Assembly (NCBI GenBank): GCA_031552335.1
Contig: JAVBMQ010000052.1
Location: 14,720-78,719, forward strand
Direction: 5' to 3'
Source: JAISFI01 sp031552335
GTDB lineage: Bacteria > Bacteroidota > Bacteroidia > Bacteroidales > Azobacteroidaceae
Length of the DNA stretch: 64,000 nt
Shown: piece by piece, positions 37,362 through 46,600 of the stretch
How positions within the stretch are numbered: the first letter of the stretch is position 1
Layout: each line of letters starts with the position of its first letter
Made by a program: the position numbers and the translations under genes
The notes under the pieces: model-generated
Seen by the model: the letters and a program-made list of their open reading frames with translations, nothing else
Told to the model about the DNA's origin: nothing
Database searches by the model: none

Positions 37362-39563
37362 TTATTTTATGCTCACAACAACGGAACTTTTAACATCTTC
37401 CGAAGAAGCGGCACAATGCAAGGTAAATTTATCCGCTTCCACTACCCACTCATGCGCCTGATCGTCGAAATAAGCCAGTTCCTTTACAGGTATAGCAATT
37501 TCTACCGTTTGGGTTTCTCCGGCTTTCAGAAATATTTTTTGAAATCCTTTCAACTCTTTTACCGGACGAGGTAATGAGGGTTTATGCTGTGCTGCATATA
37601 TCTGAACTACTTCCAAACCATCTTTCGAACCTTTGTTGGTAAGAGGAACCGATATGTAGATTACATCGTTTTTGTTGTATTCTTTCCGGTCGGTCGATAC
37701 TTTTCCATATTCGAATGTTGTATAGGAGAGCCCATATCCGAACGGGAATAATGCAGGGATTTTTTTCGTGTCATGCCAGCGGTAACCAACCAGAATGTCT
37801 TCCATGTAAACTTCCCGGATACTGTCGCCGGGGTATGACAGTTTGCCGAATGACATGGCTCCGTTGTCTTCCCATCGTTTAGGAATACTGAACGGCAGTC
37901 GTCCCGACGGATTTACCTCGCCCGAAATAACGTTTGCAATAGCTGTTCCCGTTTCAGAACCTAAATACCAGGATTGCATGAGTGCGGGAATTTTGTTTAA
38001 CCAAGGCATGGCGACACCGTTTCCGCTGATGAGGATGATCCCCATGTTTTTATTGACTTTCAGCAGTTCTTCAATCAGTTCGTCTTGTCCGAAAGGTAAT
38101 CCGTACGAAAGACGGTCACCCGACTCACAATCCTGATTGAAGTTTTTATTTAATCCGCCGAAAAACAGGACCACATCGGCATCCTTTGCCAAAACCAACG
38201 CTTCCCTTTTCAAAGAATCAGCATTGTAAGGAGATGCCGTAACAGCGCCATAGGACGTTGGGCCCGACCCGTAACCCATCGTATAAAATACGTTATCGGC
38301 TCCGTATTTTTCTATCAATCCTTCGATGGGAGTGATTTCTTTACTCACTTTTACGTTGGATGAACCTCCGCCGGTACATAATTTACGGGAAGCATTTTCG
38401 CCGATAACGACAATTTTGCTGTAGCGGCCGGACTGAACCGGAAAAAAGTTATTGTTATTTTTCAACAGTACAATGCCCTGTTCGCCTACCTGACGGGCCA
38501 CATCGTAATGTTCTTTGGTTATAAAACTGCCATACGGGCGATTCCTGTCCATATTCGTGCGGAAGTTCAAACGCAGGATGCGCCGTACCTTTTCATCCAA
38601 ACTCGAGACAGGAAGCGTGCCGTTTTGTATCTTTTTCAGGTATGGCGTTGCCATGAAATATCTTTCGAAAGCAAACTTCTCCCCTGTCGTAAGTCCATCC
38701 GTCCAGGTTCCCATTTCGATATCCAAGCCATTCAATGCTGCTTCGTCCGTATTGTGAGTGCTTCCCCAATCGGAAATCAAAACACCGTCAAATCCCCATT
38801 CGCCTTTCAGGATATCCATAATAAGCCGTTTATTGTGTGTACAATATTGACCGCGATACTTGTTATAAGAACCCATTACCGCCCAGGCTTTTCCTTCGAT
38901 TACTCCGGCTTTGAATCCCGGCAGGTATATCTCATACAATGCCCGGTCTGAAACTTCTACATCAATATGTCCGCGCCATGTTTCCTGATTATTGAGGGCA
39001 TAATGCTTGATGCAGGCAGCCACTCCATTTTTTTGTACACCTTTCACATAAGCCGGAACCATTTGCGATACTAAAAACGGGTCTTCGCCCATGTATTCAA
39101 AGTTCCTTCCATTGGCAGGAGTGCGGTATATGTTCAACGCGGGCCCTAATAAAACGTCTTTTCGGCGGTAGCGAGCTTCTTCACCTATAGCTTGTCCGTA
39201 TTTCAGCGACAAATCGGGGTTGAAGGTTGCAGCTAAGCAGGTCATTGCAGGGAAAGCCGTCGAAGCGTCATTGGTCCATCCGGCACTGGCCCAGCTGTTC
39301 CATTCAAGTTCTTTGTTTATACCATGAGGGCCGTCAGTCATTAATATTTCTGGAATACCCAGCGAGGGTACTCCGGGAGTCGAAAAGTTGGACTGCGCAT
39401 GTATCATGGCTATTTTTTCTTCCAGCGTCATTCGGGAGAGAGCGTCTTCCACACGAACCTCGATAGGTTTAGACTCATCTAAATACACCGGAATCCGTAC
39501 AGATTGTGCCTGAATCGATGAAATACTTAATCCTAACAATACACAAGTTAATGTTTTTTTCAT
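37362..39563 (-). CDS. Secreted GH3 beta-glucosidase, copy 1
   Basis: 733 residues, signal peptide MKKTLTCVLLGLSISSIQAQ. Classical GH3: RMTLEEKIAMIHAQ, TDGPHGINKE, AAFPAM-like STAFPAMTCLAATF, KHYALNNQETWRG, and the nucleophile Asp265 in VLISDWGSTHN. The C-terminal alpha/beta sandwich (VVIGENASRKL) and fibronectin III domain (VPLTNKGSKDGLEVVQIY) are complete, with no PA14 insert. It would cleave glucose from the exposed backbone of xyloglucan oligosaccharides. It is transcribed against its neighbours from its own promoter at 39605-39646, which carries the regulon site. Confidence 0.92.
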   Translation of the reverse strand: MKKTLTCVLLGLSISSIQAQSVRIPVYLDESKPIEVRVEDALSRMTLEEKIAMIHAQSNFSTPGVPSLGIPEILMTDGPHGINKELEWNSWASAGWTNDASTAFPAMTCLAATFNPDLSLKYGQAIGEEARYRRKDVLLGPALNIYRTPANGRNFEYMGEDPFLVSQMVPAYVKGVQKNGVAACIKHYALNNQETWRGHIDVEVSDRALYEIYLPGFKAGVIEGKAWAVMGSYNKYRGQYCTHNKRLIMDILKGEWGFDGVLISDWGSTHNTDEAALNGLDIEMGTWTDGLTTGEKFAFERYFMATPYLKKIQNGTLPVSSLDEKVRRILRLNFRTNMDRNRPYGSFITKEHYDVARQVGEQGIVLLKNNNNFFPVQSGRYSKIVVIGENASRKLCTGGGSSNVKVSKEITPIEGLIEKYGADNVFYTMGYGSGPTSYGAVTASPYNADSLKREALVLAKDADVVLFFGGLNKNFNQDCESGDRLSYGLPFGQDELIEELLKVNKNMGIILISGNGVAMPWLNKIPALMQSWYLGSETGTAIANVISGEVNPSGRLPFSIPKRWEDNGAMSFGKLSYPGDSIREVYMEDILVGYRWHDTKKIPALFPFGYGLSYTTFEYGKVSTDRKEYNKNDVIYISVPLTNKGSKDGLEVVQIYAAQHKPSLPRPVKELKGFQKIFLKAGETQTVEIAIPVKELAYFDDQAHEWVVEADKFTLHCAASSEDVKSSVVVSIK

Positions 39564-39604
39564 GTCTTTATTTATAATAGTAATTTATAGACATTGTACT
39601 CTTA

Positions 39605-39646
39605 CAAATATAAGGCTTAATATACCATTTGAAGGTCTTATATGTT
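39605..39646 (-). promoter_or_regulatory. Promoter and activator site of GH3 copy 1
   Basis: On the minus strand, TGAAACATATAA has its core AACATAT at 39640-39646, 27 bp upstream of TATATTTG (39605-39612). The start codon follows about 41 bp downstream. Same geometry as the susC and GH31 promoters. Confidence 0.75.
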
Positions 39647-39746
39647 TCAGGGGGGCATCTTGTTACACGAAACAGGGAGTAGTATTTGTTTCTTTTATGG
39701 GGCGAATTTGATAACAAACTTATCCGGTATATTTTATATACCATAT

Positions 39747-39792
39747 CTGAAACATATCAGTATGATTATTATGAATGATAATAGTATGTTTG
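39747..39792 (+). promoter_or_regulatory. Promoter and activator site of the second GH5 gene
   Basis: TGAAACATATCA (39748-39759) has its core AACATAT at 39751-39757, 27 bp upstream of TATGTTTG (39785-39792). This element lies downstream of the longest-frame start at 39775, so the real start must be the ATG at 39814. CTGAAACATA here is the inverted partner of TATGTTTCAG at 39641-39650. Confidence 0.75.
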
Positions 39793-39813
39793 TACCTATT
39801 AAAATCATACCAG

Positions 39814-40989
39814 ATGAAAAAAATGAATTGTGTCATTGTGATATTACTATTTATGATGACTTATACAATTGAAGCCGGCAATGTTAATATCAAAGAGGCG
39901 GATATGAGCGGAATGCAAAGTGACGCTTTCAGCTTGGTATCAAAAATGACTATGGGTTGGAATCTCGGGAATACGATGGAAGCCATCGGCGGTGAAACCA
40001 ACTGGGGAAATCCTAAAACAACAGAGGAGATGATTAAGGCTGTCAAGGCAGCCGGATACAATGCTGTCCGTATTCCCTGCGCCTGGGACAATTATTTAGA
40101 GAATCAGATTACTTATAAAATTAAGGATAACTGGCTGGCTCGTGTGAAAGAGGTAGTTGACTATTGCGTAAACAATGATATGTATGCCATACTTAATATT
40201 CACTGGGATGGCGGCTGGCTGGAAAATAATTGTACACCCGACAAACAGGAAGTGGTAAACATCAAACAAAATGCTTTATGGGAACAAATAGCTGTTTATT
40301 TTCGTGATTATGACGAGCATTTGTTATTTGCCGGATGCAATGAACCCAATGTGAAGAGCACCGAACAAATGGCTGTACTGTGTTCTTACGAACAAACTTT
40401 TGTCGACGCTGTTCGTCGCACCGGCGGTCGCAATACTTACCGGAATCTAATTGTTCAGGGACCTGAAACGAATATTGACAAGACAGACGAATGGATGTGC
40501 TTGCCTAACGACCCTGCCGGCAAAGGAAGGATGATCATTGAAGTTCATTATTACTCGCCATACAACTTTTGCCTGATGCCAAAAGATGAAGAATGGGGAA
40601 AAAAGTATTATTTTTGGGGTGAAGGCAAACAGCAATATGCCACAGGAGAGTACGAAGGACGCTGGGCTGACTGGGGAGGAGAAGAATTCATGAAACAACA
40701 GTTTGCCAAGATGAAACGTAAATTTATAGACAATGGCGTGCCGGGTATCATCGGTGAATTTTGTTCTGCCAGACGATTTCTTAATGATCCTGAAGCACAA
40801 CGAGCTCACGATGAATCGCGCGGCTATTTTCATGAATTTTTAACCGAACAGGCAAAAAATTATGGATTGGTCCCGTTCCTGTGGGATACGGGAGGCGTAT
40901 TTGACCGCCGGAATAATATGTCGGTAATAGATTCGCATATTTATGATGGTATGGTGAAAGGGGCTGGTCAGGGGAATTATCCGTTTTAA
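39814..40989 (+). CDS. Secreted GH5 endo-glucanase-type enzyme, second copy
   Basis: 391 residues from ATG 39814 (MKKMNCVIVILLFMMTYTIE signal peptide); this start is fixed by the promoter element just upstream. Single GH5 barrel without BACON: MGWNLGNTMEAIGGETNWGN, RIPCAWDNY, ILNIHWDGGW, acid/base Glu177 in FAGCNEPN, nucleophile Glu315 in GIIGEFCSARR. No lipobox, so it is probably periplasmic and may act on imported longer oligosaccharides rather than on polymer at the surface. Only distantly like the BACON-GH5 in the same locus, so not a recent duplicate. Confidence 0.9.
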   Translation: MKKMNCVIVILLFMMTYTIEAGNVNIKEADMSGMQSDAFSLVSKMTMGWNLGNTMEAIGGETNWGNPKTTEEMIKAVKAAGYNAVRIPCAWDNYLENQITYKIKDNWLARVKEVVDYCVNNDMYAILNIHWDGGWLENNCTPDKQEVVNIKQNALWEQIAVYFRDYDEHLLFAGCNEPNVKSTEQMAVLCSYEQTFVDAVRRTGGRNTYRNLIVQGPETNIDKTDEWMCLPNDPAGKGRMIIEVHYYSPYNFCLMPKDEEWGKKYYFWGEGKQQYATGEYEGRWADWGGEEFMKQQFAKMKRKFIDNGVPGIIGEFCSARRFLNDPEAQRAHDESRGYFHEFLTEQAKNYGLVPFLWDTGGVFDRRNNMSVIDSHIYDGMVKGAGQGNYPF

Positions 40990-41032
40990 AAGCAAGAAGA
41001 TTTATGCATGCCATACCTGCTATTGGAACTAA

Positions 41033-41260
41033 ATTTCAGAAGCCGGAGCCGCTGGTACCATCAGGGCAGAAAAATATGCAATTAAACTGGAAGGAAAACA
41101 AGTGTTGCTCACCACCAAACTTTCCCCGCTGCCGGGCGAAAAGGAAGAAGGTGTCAAAGCCCGTTTTTCTGATAAAATTTATACCCCATGGAGAAATCTA
41201 TCAAAATACAAATGGCAAATGGGGGGAGGATATGTAGCTATCCTTAAACCTGTCAGATAA
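41033..41260 (+). pseudogene. C-terminal remnant of an unidentified protein
   Basis: This frame, opened by a stop at 41030, reads EAGAAGTIRAEKYAIKLEG near its start and ends YKWQMGGGYVAILKPVR-stop at 41258-41260. It has protein-like composition and good codon use but no start codon or N-terminal domain. It resembles the beta-rich tail of a secreted enzyme; I could not place the family. The overlapping frame beginning MHAIPAIGTK has no protein-like character. It lies in the 288-bp gap between the second GH5 and GH3 copy 2. Confidence 0.5.
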
Positions 41261-41277
41261 TTATAAATAATAAACAT

Positions 41278-43539
41278 ATGAAACGAATCATTAAAAGTGT
41301 AAGCTGGCTAATGGTGCTTGTTGCAATAGCAGGATGCAATGCCCGTCAACACACTCCTCAGGAGAAACTCAGCGTGAACGATAAAAAGATTAATGAAATT
41401 ATCGCACAGATGACTCTCGAAGAAAAAGTAGAAATGCTCCACAGCAAAACCATTATGTCTTCCGAGGGAGTTCCCCGCCTGGGCATTCAGGATATTAAAT
41501 ATGCCGATGGGCCATTTGGTGTCCGCGAAGAGTTAGGAGACGGATTTCAGCCTTTGAACTGGACTACCGATTCCGCCACTTATTATCCAACAGGTTCGGC
41601 ATTGGCCGCCACATGGTCTTATGATTTGGCCTACGATTACGGTAAAGCCCTCGGTACTGAAGCCCGTCGTCGCGGAAAAGACATCATCCTTGGTCCTGCT
41701 ATGAACATCCAACGCCTGCCCGTAGGCGGACGCACGTATGAATATTTCAGCGAAGACCCGGCACTTAATGCCATACTGGCTGTCGGCTTCACCAAAGGTA
41801 TGCAGGATGCCGGAACAGCCGCCTGCCTCAAACATTACGCCCTCAATAATCAGGAAACAAACCGGGGTAGCATAGATGTTATAATCGCCGAAAGACCCAT
41901 GCGCGAAATCTACCTCAAGGCCTTCGAAGCTGCTGTTAAAGAAGGTGGCGCTATGTGTGTGATGCCCGCCTACAACAAAGTAAACGGTTACTACGGCTCC
42001 GAAAACCGGCATCTCAACAATGACATTCTCCGTGGAGAATGGGGCTTTAAAGGCATGACCGTTTCCGATTGGGGAGGAACTCACAGTACTATGGGCGCCG
42101 CCCTCGGAGGACTGGATGTACAGATGACAGGAGATAATTACTTCGGACCCGCATTGATAGACTCCGTGCGCACAGGCAAACTCAGCGAATCTGTAGTAGA
42201 TGATAAAGTACGCGAAATCTTACGCCTTCGCTTTGCTATCGAACCTATTCCCAACGAAAAAGCAAATACCGTTAAAATATCCCAGAAGGAACAACAGAAA
42301 GTAGCTTACAATGTAGCTGCAAAATCTATTGTACTCCTTAAAAACGAAAAAGCAGTCCTCCCTATCAACAGTCAAAAAACAAAGAAAATAGCCGTTATCG
42401 GACTCAATGCTACAACCACCACAGCTTCTGGAGGTATGGGAGCGGGAGCCAAAACCCCTTACGAAGTAAGCCCGCTACAGGGACTCAAAAACCGCATCGG
42501 AAATGACGTGGAAATACAATACGCTCCTGCCTATAAAAATTACATGGGCATGTTTGCAGGAAACAAAGCCAATACTCCTGAAATTGCCCAAACCCTAGAC
42601 GAAGCGCCCGATGCCACTTTGTTGGCCGATGCCATCGCCGCCGCCCGCAATGCCGACCTCGTTCTTTTCTTCGCGGGAACCAACAAATTCATTGAAAGCG
42701 AAGGTATAGACCGTGAAAATATCCTTCTGCCTGTCAGCCAGGATGTAATTATTTCCAAGATTGCCGAAGTAAATCCCAATATAGTTACCGTAGTCGTATC
42801 AGGAGGCCCCTGCGACCTGAGAGTAGTCGAAGAAAAATCAAATGCAATTATTCAGGCCTGGTGGAACGGTCTTGAAGGCGGACATGCCCTGGCTGACGTT
42901 CTGCTGGGAAATATTTCTCCTTCGGGAAAACTCCCCTTCACCTTCCCGTTGAAACTCGAAGACTCACCCGCCTATGCCTTAGGCAATTTTTCGAAAGAAA
43001 TCGTTAGCGACGGTGATGTATTTGCCGCTCAATTCAGGCACGATATCGTGGGTGATGCTGACTACGACCCTGCTCTCTATTCTCCCAAGGCGCACTATTC
43101 CGAAGGTTTGCTGGTAGGTTACCGTTGGTTCGATACCAAAGGCGTTCCGGTGCTGTATCCTTTTGGCCATGGACTGTCTTATGCAAGTTTCGGCTATGCC
43201 AACATCCGGAGCGATAAGAGCAAATACTCCGCCCAGGATATCATTAAAATCAGTTTCGATTTGACCAATGAAGGTTCTATGGAAGCCGACGAGGTAGTGC
43301 AACTCTACGTTCGTCGCCCCAATGCAAAAGTCGAATGGCCGTATAAAGAACTGAAAGCCTTCCGGCGCACGACTCTCGGTGCAGGCAAAACACAAACAAT
43401 TACCCTCGAAGTTCCTGTTGCCGAACTGCGCTACTGGGACGAAGCGACCAACGACTGGAAACTCGAAAGCGGAACCATTGAAGTACTCGTAGGAACTTCA
43501 TCTGCCAAACTGCCTCTAAAAACCACTGAAACTATCTGA
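41278..43539 (+). CDS. GH3 beta-glucosidase lipoprotein, copy 2
   Basis: 753 residues with lipoprotein signal (LMVLVAIAGC, then NARQHTP). GH3 features: MTLEEKVEMLHSKT, YADGPFGVREELG, KHYALNNQETNRG, nucleophile Asp264 in MTVSDWGGTHST, then IAVIGLNATTTTASGGMGAG and a fibronectin III tail (FDLTNEGSMEADEVVQLYV). Codons look visibly richer in G/C than those of its neighbours, which may indicate a separate origin. It is downstream of the second GH5 and probably shares its transcript unless the remnant DNA between them interrupts it. Role: final removal of backbone glucose. Confidence 0.93.
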   Translation: MKRIIKSVSWLMVLVAIAGCNARQHTPQEKLSVNDKKINEIIAQMTLEEKVEMLHSKTIMSSEGVPRLGIQDIKYADGPFGVREELGDGFQPLNWTTDSATYYPTGSALAATWSYDLAYDYGKALGTEARRRGKDIILGPAMNIQRLPVGGRTYEYFSEDPALNAILAVGFTKGMQDAGTAACLKHYALNNQETNRGSIDVIIAERPMREIYLKAFEAAVKEGGAMCVMPAYNKVNGYYGSENRHLNNDILRGEWGFKGMTVSDWGGTHSTMGAALGGLDVQMTGDNYFGPALIDSVRTGKLSESVVDDKVREILRLRFAIEPIPNEKANTVKISQKEQQKVAYNVAAKSIVLLKNEKAVLPINSQKTKKIAVIGLNATTTTASGGMGAGAKTPYEVSPLQGLKNRIGNDVEIQYAPAYKNYMGMFAGNKANTPEIAQTLDEAPDATLLADAIAAARNADLVLFFAGTNKFIESEGIDRENILLPVSQDVIISKIAEVNPNIVTVVVSGGPCDLRVVEEKSNAIIQAWWNGLEGGHALADVLLGNISPSGKLPFTFPLKLEDSPAYALGNFSKEIVSDGDVFAAQFRHDIVGDADYDPALYSPKAHYSEGLLVGYRWFDTKGVPVLYPFGHGLSYASFGYANIRSDKSKYSAQDIIKISFDLTNEGSMEADEVVQLYVRRPNAKVEWPYKELKAFRRTTLGAGKTQTITLEVPVAELRYWDEATNDWKLESGTIEVLVGTSSAKLPLKTTETI

Positions 43540-43572
43540 ACAAGAGGAAGACATTATTTTACTCTCTTACTT

Positions 43573-43599
43573 CCGGGCACAGCTCACGCTGGTGCCCGG
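43573..43599 (+). terminator. Hairpin after GH3 copy 2
   Basis: CCGGGCAC (43573-43580) pairs perfectly with GTGCCCGG (43592-43599) around an 11-nt loop. A strong T-run is missing, so termination efficiency is uncertain. It lies between convergent GH3 and HTCS copy 2. Confidence 0.6.
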
Positions 43600-43647
43600 G
43601 TTATTCCCGGCTAAGAGGTTTCATAAACGGGTATGATTTGTTCTCAA

Positions 43648-46600
43648 TCATTTCGACAGGTTTTTTTTGTAATCATTCGGAGTAATGCCAAATTCTTCTT
43701 TGAAATATTTCCGTAAATATTTTGGTTCGTTAAATCCGACCTTATAAGCAATTTCACTTACATACATCTGGCTTTTTTCAAGCAGTTCTTTGGCATGCTT
43801 CAAGCGGATGAAACGCATAAATTCCGAAGGCGTTTTACCAGTCAAAGCAAGTACTTTTTTATAAAAGTGAACCCGGCTCAGACCAACTTCCTTACATAAG
43901 TCTTCGACAAGAAACTCGGGATTACTCATATTTTTTTCCACAATGGCAACAGCGTTTTGAATAAATTTTTCATCCATCGACACAACATTTATATCTCCCA
44001 GGGTTATATCGACTTTCTTTTTGAAGTTGCTTTGAATTTTTTTCTGTTTTTCTACAATTTTAGCAATTTTCAATTTCAATATCTCGGTGTTGAATGGCTT
44101 GGATATATAATCGTCGGCGCCTGCATCTATTCCCTGATATTCGCTTTCTTCGGATGACTTGGCTGTAAGCAAAATAATAGGAATATGAGATGTACGCATA
44201 TCTTCTTTTACTTTGCGGCATAATTCATAACCATTCATTTTAGGCATCATCACATCACACAGGATTATATCGGGTAATTCATCAAGTACAATCCGGTGAC
44301 CTTCTTCTCCATCATTTGCAGTAATGATACGATATTCATCCATGAATAAATCAGAAATAAAGTCGCAAAAATCCCCATTGTCATCTATGACAAGAAGTAA
44401 CGGCAAATCGGTTCGCCTGACAGTTGTTGTTCCGAAGTTTTCTTTATCCTGTAGAGATAGGGACATGGAATCTCCCAAATAAATAATATCCTGATTTTTC
44501 AAATTTGTAAAAACCGGATTTTTCATCGGGATCAAAACGGTAAAAACAGACCCTTTGCCTTCAGTGCTCTCCACGGATATTTCTCCTCCATGCAATTTTA
44601 CATATTCGCTTACCAGATGTAATCCGACCCCGGTTCCGGATTGATGGACTTTGTCAGGTTCCTCTATCCGGAAAAACCGCTCGAATATCTTTTCTAAATA
44701 TTCCGGTTTCATTCCGATTCCTGTGTCGGAGACTTTCAACTGCATCTGTTTGGAAGGTGACGCCTCATTGTTCTGCATTAGTTCGGAAATACTGATGCTG
44801 ACATCTATATGTCCTTCCTCTGTATATTTAAATGCATTGGATATAAGGTTTGAAACTATCTTTTTCATTTTCTCCTTATCGAATTCCATCTGCAATTCCT
44901 GTAAATAAGAAGTAAAAGTCAGCTTGATTGATTTTTCGGCTGCAAGGTTAGAAAACGACAAGCAAATATCTTTCGTAAACTCAATGATATCGCCCTTTGA
45001 ACTATGGAATGTCATTTTATTCAAGTCGAATTTTCTGAAATCCAAAATCTCATTGACCATGGTCAATAGATTATGCGCATTTTTGTACATGATATCCATG
45101 GTCAATTTATAATCCGGATAAACCGGAGATTTCATCAGCTTTTCGAGAGGAGTAAGTATCAGTGTGAGCGGTGTTTTAAATTCATGGCTTATGTTTGTAA
45201 AAAAACGAAGTTTAAGTTCATCCACCTCATGCTGTTTATCAGCTTCCAGAATTTTTTGGGCTTGTTCATAATGCTTCTTTTGCTTGTTTAGTTTGTATTT
45301 TACAAACCATCTGATTATGCCGGCTATAATAAGCAGATAAATAAGGTATGCCCACCATGAAAGCCAAAATGGAGGTTCCACAATTATTTTGAGCGTAATA
45401 GGGTCGGTCATCCAGATATCGTCGTCATTGCTGGCATAAACAATCAGCTTATAAGTTCCCGGATTCAGATTGGAATAAGAGGCTGCGCCTATTCCGTTTG
45501 TGATTTCAATCCAGTTATTATCCAGTCCTTCAAGCATATATTTGTATTTATTTTTTTCGGGATGGATAAAATTGAGGGCTGAAAATTGTATGGTAAAATT
45601 TGTTTCGTTGTATTTCAATTTTATTTCGTTCAAATCAACAATCGATTTGTCTATTATTACACGTCCGTTATATTTGACATTCGGCTTTATGACCTGGTTT
45701 GTAATCAGAATATCTGTGAACCGTGCTTGGGGAATATTCCGGTTATATACAATCTCACGCGGATTAAACTCAACATAACCACCTGCACTTCCGATATAAA
45801 TTGTTCCGTCTTTGTCTTTGAAAACAGCACCTTGGTTGCATACGGAACCGGGCAAGCCATCATTGACTCCAAATGCTGTTATCGAGTATTCCAATGTTTG
45901 ATTCGTATATTGACAATAAATGCAGGCCAACCCGTTCTGAGTTCCGGCCCATATATTTCCGTCATTATCTTCCACCAACGAAGACACTTCATCGCCGGGC
46001 AAACCATTGCTGCTTGTTATATACAAAAACCGTTTTGTGGCAGGGTTGTAAATATTAATTCCTCTTCTGGTGCCCATCCATAAGAGTCCCCTTGAATCCA
46101 CAATCTGGAAGCTCATAGACACAACTGTAAGTGAATCCTCATAACCCGGTTCGGAAAAATAAGGTATTATTTCCTTTGAGTTTTGTTTAATAACATATAC
46201 TCCATGGTCGGAACCAATATATATATTGTTTAACGAATCGGTAAAACTTGACAATATAAAATTTGATTGTAATTTACTGTTTTGAGTATTGTAGTTTGTA
46301 AATAAATTTCTCTCCGGATTCAGGCAATCGATTCCTCCTCCCAAAGTGCCTATCCATAAATTATGTGTATTATCTTCGGCAATACAATACACGCTTTTGT
46401 TGGATAACGAATTCCGATTGTTTTCGTCCAACTGGTATCGTTTGAATTTCCGCCCCCGGTAAGCGTTCAATCCTCCGAGGAATGTACCTATCCAAAGCGT
46501 ATTTTCATGATCCTCGAAAATGGCAGTGATAATATCGGAGGATATGCTTTCAGGGTCATTCGGATTATTTTGGAAACGCTGTACACTTCCGCTTTGGGCA

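Noticed and set aside
39775..39813. Upstream ATG extension of the second GH5
   Set aside because: The -7 element TATGTTTG at 39785-39792 lies inside it, and the downstream ATG at 39814 begins a proper signal peptide.
41533..42084. Minus-strand 183-codon frame
   Set aside because: Antisense shadow inside GH3 copy 2, favoured by its higher G/C content.
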